The notes under the pieces: generated by a model
Told to the model about the DNA's origin: nothing
The model's database searches: none
Seen by the model: only the letters and a program-made list of their open reading frames with translations
In this document: piece by piece, positions 33,076-43,015 of the stretch
Layout: each line of letters opens with the position of its first letter
How positions within the stretch are numbered: the first letter of the stretch is position 1
Made by a program: the position numbers and the translations under genes
NCBI RefSeq assembly: GCF_023159225.1
Contig: NC_063169.1
Location: forward strand, 61,405,934 to 61,469,933
Source of the DNA: Perognathus longimembris pacificus
Lineage: Eukaryota > Chordata > Mammalia > Rodentia > Heteromyidae
DNA: 64,000 nucleotides
Direction of reading: 5' to 3'

Positions 33076-33436
33076 GTGCACATTTCCTCAATTTATAAAT
33101 TATAGAATTATGAACTCTAATTCCTTAATTATAATCATTTCCTAGAAACTCACATAGAATGATGATTACATTTATTGCTCTTTTAAACCATGCTCTCACT
33201 CAAAGTCCTTGCTGAGCCAGAGATCGTGTGAATAGACCCACATTCACTAAACATGAAACAATATATTCTTCCTCAAATGGTTATTTTTTTTAAAGATTTC
33301 CTAAAAATCAATTCCTTTCCTAGTCATCTTAGGTCATTTATTAAAAAACCATGGAAAAATCTGGATAAAGTAAAGTATATATAAATGTTTTAAAGGAATT
33401 CATATAATGTGTACTAATTCAAGTGCTCAATTATTG
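33076..33436. other. Unique AT-rich sequence
   Basis: No repeat or exon is recognised. Confidence 0.45.
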
Positions 33437-34440
33437 ACCCTTGTATTTGCCAGGGTTCTACACTGAACCAATAGGATATATAGCCTATATCTGCATTAGC
33501 ATATATTCAGTGGGATAGGGGGGGATAGATTATTGAAATTGAAATTGACTCCATATAAATATATGTTGTATATATTACGTACATATGGAGATTCATTATT
33601 GGAATAGGTTCATATGATTACATAGGAAAAAATTCAAAATCTGGTATCTGCAAGTGGGAAGAAAAGCTGGGACAGTAATTCAGTCCTGGCCCCAAGAACT
33701 AAGAAGTGGGATCACTGATCTCTGATGACCGGAGAAGATAAATTCCAGTACCGAAAACAAAGTCACGGCCTCCTCTGTCTTTTTGTTCCATCTTCACTTC
33801 AACAGATTGGATGGCACCCACTCAGATCTATGAGGGCCATGTGCTTTTCTTCTTCCACCAATGCTAATGTGAGAGACAGGCTCTCATAGGCCTACCCAGC
33901 AAGGACAACTTACTTACCTGGGCATTGTTATGCCAAGTCGCGAGAAGACCACCAAGAAGGCCACGGAAACGCAGACGTTCAGAAATGCAAAAGCAAGGCA
34001 AGGCTTTATTCAAGTGAGCTGCAACTCGGGCCTTGTCCTCCTCACCGACACAGCAGAGGTTAGGAGGAAGCCTCGAGCTGCGATTGCACAGGACTTATAA
34101 AGGCAAAGAACAAAGTTACAGCCATCAGGTGTTCAAGACAAAAAACAAAGTTACAGCAATCGGGTGTTCAAGCAAGCAAGATTAGGACACGGGTACAAAT
34201 CTGATTGGCTCAGGGCTCCAGGCACAGGGCTCGAGGCATTCTGGGGGCGGTTAGAGTTAAGCTTTCCCAGCGGTTAGAGTTCTTGACTGGCTGGGCCCTA
34301 ATAAGCTTGTCCTGGGTTTGCTCACAGGGCCTGCTTATCTCAGGTTCGCGTGGTAAAGTGGGGCCAGACTTCAAAATGGCTTTAGTCTGGCTCTTCAGGC
34401 ATCTGCTTAGTCTAGTCGGTTGTCACATGAAATTAACCAA
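33437..34440 (+). mobile_element. Ancient interspersed repeat, split by an ERV LTR
   Basis: The first part (33437-33925) contains 'ccagggttctaca', 'gaaccaataggatatata', 'taggttcatatgattacata' and 'cagattggatggcaccca'. It stops at 'cttacctgggcat' and resumes after the LTR as 'ctgcttagtctag' and 'tgtcacatgaaattaacca'. That continuity matches a common old mammalian repeat ending in 'gttgacacataaaattaacc'. I cannot assign its family name with certainty. Confidence 0.65.
33926..34397 (-). mobile_element. Solo LTR of an endogenous retrovirus, 472 bp, antisense
   Basis: The element starts TG and ends CA and is flanked by a perfect 5-bp duplication GGCAT (33921-33925 and 34398-34402). The interrupted host repeat rejoins cleanly when it is removed, which confirms the ends independently. 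On the minus strand it has a TATA-type TTTATAA at about 34101-34095 and an AATAAA signal at 34010-34005, which gives a U3-R-U5 layout. The U3 part carries a tandem duplication at 34110-34172. No gag, pol or env sequence and no second LTR are present. It is therefore a solo LTR left by recombination and has no protein-coding capacity. Confidence 0.85.
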
Positions 34441-34507
34441 TGTAGATACTGTGTGAACACAAGACATTTTAGAGAGACATACTGAGACATTTAAAGAGAT
34501 ATATTCT

Positions 34508-34550
34508 CTGTGTTTGTGTGCGCGTGCACACAGGCACGCACCCGTGCACA
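34508..34550. repeat. Degenerate TG/CG/CA alternating tract
   Basis: Alternating purine-pyrimidine DNA (tg, cg and ca steps) at the tail side of the antisense SINE that follows. It is probably a mutated (CA)n tail. Confidence 0.8.
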
Positions 34551-34744
34551 TATACTGGGTCTGGGACTGTCCCTTAGCTTGTTTTGCTCAAGGAGGATAA
34601 CATTCTACCACTTGAACCACAGTGCCACTTCCAGCTTTCTGCTGGTTAGTTGACTTTCCTATCCAGGCTGGCTTCAAGCACGGATCCTCAGATCTCAGCT
34701 TGCTGAATAGCTCACATGACAGCATATGCCACCAGAGCGGGGTG
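34551..34744 (-). mobile_element. 7SL/tRNA composite SINE, antisense
   Basis: The plus strand gives 'gtcccttagcttgttttgct' and 'accacttgaaccacagtgcc', then the 7SL half with 'gatcctcagatctcagct' and 'atatgccaccag'. Diverged. Confidence 0.84.
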
Positions 34745-35280
34745 CCAATTTCATTCTTGAAAGAGGTACACAGCCTAGAGTAACTTCAAGTTTTCTAAGG
34801 ATGGGAAATGGTCACGAAGACTGATGTTTTATAGACACACAGATATTTGTAAAGATCGCCACATCCAACAGGAACTACACAAGGAATGAGAACCCTGGGG
34901 TAGGATGGCTTGTTAAGTATGAAGAGCTTCTAGCCACCAAGAGCAGTGTAGAATACGTCTGGATGGTTGCTCCCATCGGAACTGACCGCTGGCGGCGCAC
35001 TTGGCTAGAGCAAGTCCTGGCATGGATGCCCGAGGCCCTCAGTGATTACCTCAAGCAACCAAAATGTCACATCCCTTGCTTTCTCCAGGGCAAAATGAGA
35101 GATTCCAAAGGTATTATTTTAAAACTACCTAAATCAATGTCTTAATCCTCTTTTTACTTATGAAAGTATCTCAGCAGACAGGCTTTGATGTCATAGTAAA
35201 TGACCATTAGCTAAAAGAATTCATGAAGCAGACTATGACATTTTAAATTTAGGTCGTTGGCTTTCACTTAAAAAAAGAAT
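34745..35280. other. Unique sequence
   Basis: No repeat or exon is recognised. The 60-codon frame at 34963-35145 has no known relative. Confidence 0.42.
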
Positions 35281-35520
35281 CACTGGACAATGGTGGCCAT
35301 GCCTGTAGCCCTAGCTACTCAGGAGGCTGTGATCTAAGGATTATGATTCAAAACTAGCCCTGGGCAGGAAAGGTCATGAGACTCTTATGTCCAATGAACC
35401 ACCAGAAAACCAGAAGTGGAACTGTGGCTCAAAGTGGTAGAGCACTAGCCTTGAGCAAAAACATTCAGGGACAGTGCCCAGGCCTTGAGTTCAACCCTCA
35501 CGACTGACAAAAAAAAAAAA
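35281..35520 (+). mobile_element. 7SL/tRNA composite SINE with poly-A tail
   Basis: The left half carries 'gccatgcctgtagcccta' and 'actcaggaggctgtgat'. The right half carries 'ctgtggctcaaagtggtaga', 'ccttgagttcaaccctca', and an A12 tail before 'gaaagaaaattc'. Moderately diverged. Confidence 0.9.
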
Positions 35521-36095
35521 GAAAGAAAATTCTACCCCCATTTAATAAAATGTTAACACCTTTGTAAAATCTAAGTTAAATCAATACAGGGTATTTTTTT
35601 TAATCATTTACTGTGATTTTGCCGGGCTTCCTTAGAAGGTATGAGATGAATTGGAACCAACTTTCAGCAAGCGTGATATGATTTTGTACCACCATGCTCC
35701 TCACAGTGCATAAATAATTAGTGAAGCCTTATCAGACCCCGAGGATAATTTGTCAAAATAATGTGTGGGTTTTTTTGTTTTACTGTTAACTCCCATTACA
35801 TATTATTAGTAGATTATTAACTCAGTATATAAACAGCTTAGGGGAAATCATGCAGTTAGATTTGTTTGTTTTCTAACATTTTAATGGGGCAAGGAAACAT
35901 GGTTTTAAACACTGAGCGGTTGTGCACAGTTGCTATACTAAGTTCACTGCTAAAAAAATATCTGTTCTTTCGCCTCTTGGCCTCTTGGCAGGGGGAGTGT
36001 CAGTGTATACTGCCTTGTCACAGACCCAAAGTGAAAAGGTCGCGTGCTCCTGGACTGGAACTTGTTTGTATGTGTGTTGGGGTGGGGGAAGGTGT
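35521..36095. other. Unique AT-rich sequence
   Basis: No repeat or exon is recognised. The end, about 36064-36095, is TG- and G-rich and probably belongs to the tail of the next SINE. Confidence 0.45.
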
Positions 36096-36307
36096 TAATG
36101 AGGCTTGAACTCTGGGTTTTGTGTTCTCACTCAGGGCTGGTACTCTACCACTTGAACCATGCCTTGAGTTCTGGCTTTTATTTTTTTACTTCTTAATTGA
36201 AGAATCTCTTGTGTTGTCTTCCCAGGCCAGCTTGCAAGCATGATCCTCAGATCTCTGCTTCCTACATAGCTAGGATTACAGGTGTGAGCCACTGTTTTAC
36301 TGGCACC
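36096..36307 (-). mobile_element. 7SL/tRNA composite SINE, antisense
   Basis: The plus strand shows 'gaggcttgaactctgggttt' and 'accacttgaaccatgcct', a T-rich linker near 36180, and a 7SL half with 'gatcctcagatctctgct' and 'aggattacaggtgtgagcca'. Confidence 0.87.
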
Positions 36308-37456
36308 TCTTAAACTGAGAATCAAAATAACCATTTACTCTTTATTAAAAACATAATAGCTGGCCAGAAAGGGTATTATTTAATCAATTACAAATTATGA
36401 ACTCTAAGAAAAGAGATTCCAAGTCATGGCAGTGGCCACGTCCCATGGAGAATGACAGTTGGAAAAAAATGTGAAAATGCAAATGAGAAAAATACGTATT
36501 TGAGCATCTCATTGAGTTAGGACATAGTTGATTAAAGCACCATGTTTCATTGGCTCAACTTTATCAAAATAATGACTTCGGGTTGTGCTGGCCTTTCACA
36601 AATCCTAGGGCTACCTTAGTTGAGAGAGAATGGAAAGTGTGATTTCGCATTTAGCTGAAATATTCCATAACTTTATTTTTCCCCGAGAACTATGGTCTGG
36701 GCATCATGTGCTTTGGGGACAGGAAAATACCAGATCAATTAGTAATAAAGATCTGCTTTCAGGCTGGAGCCATGACTTTGGGGAATACGGCAGAGATCAA
36801 GATGCATTTTCAGTGAGCACAGACAAGCAAGACAGATTGCTCTGGAATGGTTGATAGCTTCGCAAACATTGCTATTTGAAAAAAAAAAAGGAGCAATGAT
36901 ATTCCAGGAGTGGATATTTACAAATGTAAATGCATTCAGCTATGTACATGAAACTGAGCACCTGGCACGAATGCTATTTACCTCTTCAGATAAAGATTTA
37001 CTATTAAGAGGAAAGTACTGGAGAAATACCTGGAATTTGTAGTATCAGAAGTGAATTAAGAATATATGTTGTGTTTACAGAGCTTTTTAGCAAAGGATTT
37101 TTCAAGACATCAACAAGATAAGTTAGAATTGTCCACAGGCCTTGAAAGGAGAGATGAATGGCAAGGTGAAATTCGTACTCTAGTGTTGGTGTCAATCAAT
37201 AGTGGGGGGGGCGGGTCACAGAATTTTGATTATTTTTCTAATTCCCCTCAGTTTTGCTACCAATTTCTCCTTTCATAATGTAAATAAGTCATGGAGTACT
37301 CAGGTTCGCACCCATGCAAGAAGGTACATAGATGAGCTCACTGCTCAGACAGGATAGCACTGAGTTGCCTGGAAATGCATGGCCATTGGATTAAGCCAAA
37401 AGAACTACCTAGTTACTGTACAGTCATTTCCTCACAGTATAACACATCCTTGCACT
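36308..37456. other. Unique sequence
   Basis: No repeat family is recognised. Short open frames at 36630-37278 lack any domain. A G-run lies near 37203-37211. Confidence 0.42.
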
Positions 37457-37485
37457 GTGTGTGTGCACGCGCGTGCGTGCGCGTG
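37457..37485. repeat. (GT/GC)n alternating tract in a SINE tail
   Basis: About 29 bp of strictly alternating purine-pyrimidine DNA mixing GT and GC steps. Such DNA favours the Z conformation. It joins the tail side of the next SINE. Confidence 0.88.
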
Positions 37486-37697
37486 CTGGGGTTCAAGCTC
37501 AGGGCCAAGGGTTGCCCCTTAGTTTTTTTGATCCAGGCTGGCTTGCTACTACTTAAGCCCTGCCTCTACTTCTAGTGGTGATTTGGAGAAAAGAGTCTTG
37601 AAGATTTTTCCTGTCCCGTCTGGCCTCCAGTTAAGATCCTCAGATCTCAGACTTGTGAGGAGCTAGGATTACACACATGAGCCACCAGCACCCAGCT
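37486..37697 (-). mobile_element. 7SL/tRNA composite SINE, antisense
   Basis: The plus strand gives 'ggggttcaagctcagggcc' and 'ctacttaagccctgcctc', then 'agatcctcagatctcagact' and 'acacatgagccaccagcacc'. Diverged. Confidence 0.84.
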
Positions 37698-38535
37698 AAA
37701 GGAACGTGTTACTAGAAGTTACTTTTAAACAAATACCTGCATATAATAACATCAATCTACCATAACTCAGAATGAAGCACACTTGATCTTCTCTCTTGGA
37801 GAGAAATTTTTCTGAAAACTTTAAATAATTAAAATGAAGTATCTACACTGATCTATTTTAATCCAAATTGCCTTCATTATAAAACTTAAATGAGGAGACT
37901 CCAGTTTAAAACAAATTACTCCTCTATAACAAAATCACATTTGAGAATAAAGCCAGATCATTAAAATATCTATCTATAAAAATTTAAACAATGTAGGTTG
38001 TAGATAAACATTAAAATTTTGAGAGGAAAAGCTCCCTATAATTATAACATCTTAACCACTATTCAGTCTATTATATCTAGTTTATAGTTTTTGATCAGTA
38101 TAAAGTACACATGTGTTTATTGACATATTTTCACACAATAAGTGTGCTCCTATGTTGTGTTTTAATAACCTGCTTAGTGAAAACACTGATGGATAAATAC
38201 AGTAAACTAGGCTAAGAAGTCTAGTTTATAAGTCTACAGGTAGACAGGATCACACCTCTTAAAATGGATACTTGGCTAAGAGTCGATCATCATTGGGAAA
38301 GGAATTGTATTCATCAAGCAGCATCATGAATGGACAATCTGACTGAGCTACACAACAAGCGCTGGCCCTCATCAGGTGGTTTTCCCATAAGCAGATGACC
38401 TGCTTTTGCTTTCCCACAGAGTGGGTTTAATTCTTGGTGGAACTGTATTTTCCTCTTCCAGCCTCTATTACCAGCTGAGGAGTGAAGAAAAGGCTTCTTC
38501 TGTGTCTATACACCTTCAGTTATTTCAGGAGGAGG
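37698..38535. other. Unique AT-rich sequence
   Basis: Strongly AT-rich and with no recognised repeat, exon or motif cluster. Confidence 0.45.
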
Positions 38536-38728
38536 ACCCACTGGGGTTTGAATTTAAGGCTTCGTGATTGCTAGGCAGGTTCTCCACTGCTTGCGTTAGC
38601 CCTCAGTCCGTTTTGCTTTAGTTTTCGGAATAAGGTCATTTTTACCCAAGCTGACATGGCCCGCGGTCCTTCTATCAGTGTTTTCTGGGTAGTTGGCATG
38701 GCAAGGCACATACCACTGTGCCCAGCTT
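38536..38728 (-). mobile_element. Older tRNA/7SL composite SINE, antisense
   Basis: The plus strand gives 'ctggggtttgaatttaaggc' and 'gattgctaggcaggttctcc', then 'ttgctttagttttcggaata' and 'gcacataccactgtgcccag'. The words differ from the main composite family ('ttgctaggcagg', 'gctttagtt'), so this is an older or different subfamily. The copies at 46.7 and 48.6 kb look similar. Confidence 0.68.
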
Positions 38729-38871
38729 TTTATTGATTGAGAATAAATTTTGCCCTGGCTTAAACCTCAGCCCCCCAAACTCAGCTACTTTTGAAACTTC
38801 ATTCCAGTATCTTGTCATTCTCGCTTTCCTTTATATGATCTTCCTTGGTAATGAAAGAGGTAGGGGAGTCT

Positions 38872-38882
38872 TGGGGGGGGGG
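38872..38882. repeat. Poly-G run
   Basis: Eleven consecutive G within a G-rich patch that joins the tail side of the following antisense SINE. Confidence 0.9.
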
Positions 38883-38894
38883 GCACGGGTACCC

Positions 38895-39107
38895 ATCAGT
38901 CCTGGGGCTTAAAATCAGTCCCTGAGCTTTTTTACACACGTCTCGTACTCTACCACTTGAGACACAGCTCTGCTTCCAGCTTTGGGGTTGGTAATTGGGG
39001 TAAGAGTCTCATGGACTTTCTTACCCAGGCTGGCTTCAAATTGTGATCCTCATCAGATCTCAGTCGCTGAATAGCTGGAATTGAAAGCATGAGCCACAGA
39101 CACCTGG
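38895..39107 (-). mobile_element. 7SL/tRNA composite SINE, antisense
   Basis: The plus strand reads 'cagtcctggggcttaaaatc' and 'accacttgagacacagctct', then 'cccaggctggcttcaaattg' and 'gatctcagtcgctgaatagc', ending 'catgagccacagacacctgg'. Confidence 0.85.
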
Positions 39108-39591
39108 AAAGCAGGTAGATCTTTAATGTGGAAAAAAAAAAACAGTCGGTAATGTTGGCAGTGAAGGCAATCTTGGCAGTGATATGTCTCCCACTACACT
39201 GCTCTTGTAGAAAATTTAAAGTGGAGCCCTAATAGGCCATAATAGCTGGGCCTTTTCTCCTAGCACTCTGTGAGTGACCTAATCCACTAATGTGTGGGAA
39301 GATCTCAGAATGGTATTCTGGCCAGCTAAACATGATAGATAATTCCTTCTGTGAATGAAAGACTACTAGCACGACCATCTCAACGGTCCAGTAGATGAAA
39401 CTAGCTCTGGGAACACAGTGTGAGAATCGGCAGATACTGTGAGCATCTCACAAAGCTCCACTTCACTAGATCCAACCCAGTGTGTTCTAGATTTATCTCA
39501 CTCAAGAACTTTTTTTTTAAAATATCAAACTATTATTTCACTCATTGTGGAACTCATGTCTCTAAAGCCCACAATAGAAAACACTCATAAA
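39108..39591. other. Unique sequence
   Basis: No repeat is recognised. The last 16 bp (39576-39591) are the left target duplication of the L1 that follows. Confidence 0.45.
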
Positions 39592-40030
39592 CCATGTTAT
39601 GGAAACGATTGTTATATCACAGTTGTAATTACTTTCAATGTACCATGTGTATCTGTAGCATCTATTTTAGATGATGTTCTTGTATCACCTTCCTGTGGTT
39701 TTCCTACACTATCTCTGTAACATTATCTGAATATATTGGAAACCATGTATACTGGTATTAGAACTAGGAAATTGAAAGGGAATACCAAAATTGAGAGACT
39801 CAGGGTAAAAAAAAAGAAAAACAACTACAAAAGCAATACTTGCAAAACTGTTTGGTCTAAGTGAATGGAACACCTCATGGGGGGAAAGGGAAAGGGGGTG
39901 GGGGGAGGGGTATGAGGGACGAGGTAACAAACAGTACAAGTAATGTATCCAATGCCTAATGTATGAAACTGTAACCTCTCTGTACATCAGTTTGATAATA
40001 AAAATTTGGAAAAAAAAAAAAGAAAAAAAA
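39592..40030 (+). mobile_element. 5'-truncated L1, 439 bp, with target duplication
   Basis: Bounded by 'agaaa(a/g)cactcataaa' at 39576-39591 and 40031-40046, a duplication with one mismatch. It carries only 3' sequence: 'ggtattagaactagg', a G-rich polypurine tract at 39879-39910, 'ctctgtacatcagtttgata', 'ataaaa' and an A-rich tail. The layout is that of an L1 3' UTR. Open frames in it are artefacts. With 7320-7555 it defines one L1 subfamily. Confidence 0.82.
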
Positions 40031-40046
40031 AGAAAGCACTCATAAA

Positions 40047-41320
40047 AAGCAATGCTGCATTTTGAGTGGGTAAAATAAATGACACCCTCCTCACCATTCG
40101 TATTTCTGTTTCAATGCATTAGAAACACTTCTGGTTTGCAAGGGCCCTGGATTGAATTTGACCTTCTTCTACCATCTCAGCTTTGATGTTCTCTTCAGCC
40201 AGGGGGATTCTGATGGTAAGAAAAATGATGAAGAGCCTGGAGCACCTTCAACGAGAGGCGGGAGGGAGCCTTGCTTATGTGCAAAGTGCCCATGTTGTGT
40301 CCCGCAGGGGAAGCAGGCCAATACAGAGAACCTCACCCACCCACCAGCAAGTGCCCTCATCTAGCAGTGTCCAGGGTGTACCTCTTCTGGGGTGTGGGGG
40401 CGGTTACACTATGCACTATGGTGTTCCTCTCCTTTTGGCCAACCCAAATATAAGACTAGACTCTGGGCGTGAAGCCTAGTACTGCTTTCACCACAAGGGA
40501 CTAAGAGGATATGGTAAGGTCTATTCAAAGAGCTGGTAGAAGATGATCAATGATCTAGGACATAGGAGTTGAGGAAGGAGCATCAATGCCTTGGAATGTT
40601 CCCTGGAGCTCTGACCCCACCCCCTAGGGTTTTAACTAAATGGCTACTTCGTTTATTGGATTTGCCCACGCAGCACATATTTAAATGAAATGGATGGAGG
40701 AAAGAACAGCCAGGCTACATGACAGAGAAATGACAAAAAGCTTTTGAAGGTCAGGGTACAAAGCACAATCACTTTAGACTACTAGGAAAATGAAATTCTT
40801 CTCAAGACCTTGTAGACCTGATAGCGCTATCAATTTTAAAATGGATGCAGGGCTGGAGGAGGCGTGCATTTCATACTAAGTGATGAGCACTGAATGTTAA
40901 AGCTTTGAGTGCTTAATGAAGGAGGCACATGACATGTTCATATCATAATACTAGAAGAATCATTTATTGATTACTATTATCACATATGATAAAGCAGAGC
41001 TTCTAAAATCTTTGGCAAAAAAATGGTTTCATTTTGTTTCATATATAGGAAAGTTACAGTAAGACTGATGTGAATTAAGGAAAAGCTGACAAATTATAAA
41101 ATTCATATTAGCATCCCAAATCCTCTTTAATTGTCAGCCAGTCTCATTATCAATATATAATCCTGTATAATATAAAATATTTGAACTTTCTTTACTCAGC
41201 TGGGTAGACATAAAGGAAAATGTGTCTATCCTGATGCAGTTTTAAAACAAAAAGGATAGTTACCAGAGTTAACCTCCATATTTTACCATGAAATGAAAAC
41301 ACTGAGCTATTATTATTAAC
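40047..41320. other. Unique sequence
   Basis: The part at 40150-40480 is GC-richer and open in three plus-strand frames for 60-98 codons, with no recognisable domain. The remainder is AT-rich with no repeat that I can name. Confidence 0.4.
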
Positions 41321-41339
41321 AATAATAATAATAATAATA
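41321..41339. repeat. (AAT)n microsatellite
   Basis: A pure AAT/ATA run of about 19 bp. Confidence 0.92.
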
Positions 41340-41430
41340 TGTTAAATCCTAGTATCATCTAATGATGCCATTTTCAGTATCACTTGTTGGGAATCCTTCA
41401 CCTAAAGAAAGGCATAATATTTGAGTTCAT

Positions 41431-41441
41431 GTGTATGTGTG

Positions 41442-41472
<31 letters not shown>
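41431..41472. repeat. (GT)n microsatellite
   Basis: A GT run of about 42 bp with one TA and one TT interruption. Confidence 0.95.
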
Positions 41473-41538
41473 ACAGATAGACACATGCTTTTCTGTAACA
41501 AAAAGGGACTTGTGTGGTTATTTTCAGGATAGGGCCCA

Positions 41539-41612
41539 CTTGAGTGGAGGAGCTGTAGAGTTCCTGCTTAGCAAAGTACGAGGCGCTGAGTTCAAACTCC
41601 TCTACTGCCACA
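41539..41612 (+). mobile_element. tRNA-like (ID-type) SINE fragment
   Basis: The words 'gaggagctgtagagttcctg', 'cttagcaaagtacgaggcgc' and 'tgagttcaaactcctctact' follow the body of an ID/tRNA-Ala-type monomer, including a degraded B-box. It has neither a 7SL half nor a Geo half. Confidence 0.6.
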
Positions 41613-42558
41613 TAATCTCCACTTGGTAGTACATTCTCGGGCGTGGCCTGACATCAGGCTCCAGAAGGTTATGTAACCTACCCCACATCATGAGGTTAGG
41701 TTTTCTAATTGCCAGATCAATCTTCTTCTGACAATACCGTGTCACCTGAATACCATCTGGTTATATTTTTTATGGTGTTCATGCAAATGGCACTTTCCTA
41801 TGGGCTTACTTGACAGGTAAAGGTTCAGACTTTAACGAGACTTTGGGACGAATCTTTGGGATGCTGATGCGAACCAGGAAAGACGAAGCCTCCTATTTGT
41901 CATCCCTGGATGACACCATTTTTTTCTGGCTAATATGGTCTCAAGTATTCTCATTTGTTCTGTAATATTCACAGCAGAAGCTCTGCTTGCTCTGGGTTGG
42001 CAAGTCTCAAGTAGACAGAACTCAGGTTCTGGAAACTGAGGACATGTCCTCAACAGCTCACGAGAGCTGTCTGTTTTGCTCAACATTCTTGATGATTTCC
42101 ATGGGTTTATGTCCACTTCCAGAATTGTACACTGTACACGTGAAGTACGTTGTATGCGCAGGGAGTGCTTTTCATGCATGTGTCTTTGGATGTCACAGAT
42201 TCAAGAAGCCCAGTGTACAGAAGGCCAGGAAAAAATGACACCTCTTATATAACCTTGCAAAGTGAGTGTCTATTTGAGAATAAGATTTGTTTAATTAAAT
42301 GTCCCAAGACAGTTGAGAAAGACGAAGAGTATCTTCAGTTCTGCCACTGTGCTCTCATTTCGCCCTCCTCCCTTGTTTGAATGACTCCTTCTCCTGGGTT
42401 GAGGATGGGAGATGGGACAGAGTTGCCTTTCCTAAAGAGGAACTCTTCTTGCCATCACTTTCTGGCACTCAGCTCACATGTGTGTCTTTTTTCTACCCTT
42501 GACACCTATAAGTCCCGCCGTCTACAAATGTACAGGATTTCCATTGGGGATAATCATT
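41613..42558. other. Unique sequence
   Basis: No gene is recognised. A 115-codon minus-strand frame at 41832-42179 has no recognisable domain. The end carries the left target duplication of the L1 that follows. Confidence 0.4.
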
Positions 42559-42575
42559 GAGTTAGCAACTATTTT

Positions 42576-42802
42576 TTTTCTTTTTCTTTTTGTTCTTTTT
42601 ATTGTAAAGTGGTTGTACAAAGAAGTTACAATTCCATATGTCAGGTTGTAAATACAATCCATCGTTCTCCCCCTTCTCTTTCCCTGCCATCCCTACCCTC
42701 AAGTTATGTAGTTCTGTTTTTACATAAGGTACAATGAATGTAATGATTGCCTTTGCCTTCTCCCTCCACTCCTCATTACCTTCCCCTCCCCAAACATATT
42801 GA
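42576..42802 (-). mobile_element. 5'-truncated L1 3' end, antisense, second subfamily
   Basis: The plus strand starts T-rich and contains 'ctttttattgtaaagtggtt' (AATAAA on the sense strand), then a long pyrimidine tract (a G-rich polypurine tract on the sense strand). 'gagttagca(a/g)ctatttt' at about 42559-42575 and 42803-42819 is the target duplication. The sequence before the poly-A signal differs from the other two L1 ends here, so it represents another L1 subfamily. Confidence 0.75.
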
Positions 42803-42904
42803 GAGTTAGCAGCTATTTTTGACATCAACTCTTTGCTAGGCACCACTCCCAGAACCTGAAACTGCTTTATTTATAAGTAATGATTAGAAGTTGAAATAGA
42901 AAAA

Positions 42905-43015
42905 GGAGAGATGTAGTGGCTCCAATGATAGATTGCCAGCCTTGAGTGAAAAAGCTAAGGGACAGTGCCCAGGCCCTGAGTTCAAGTCCTAGTGCCCCCA
43001 GCCCCCCCTCCCTCC
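42905..43015 (+). mobile_element. Free tRNA-like (Geo) half of a composite SINE
   Basis: Only the right half is recognisable: 'gtagtggctccaatgataga', 'ccagccttgagtgaaaaag', 'gtgcccaggccctgagttca'. A C-rich patch replaces the A-tail. No ID or 7SL half precedes it, through truncation or decay. Confidence 0.75.

Noticed and set aside
33926..34397. Possible complete provirus
   Set aside because: Only one LTR is present, and the interrupted host repeat resumes directly after the target duplication. No gag, pol or env sequence lies beside it.
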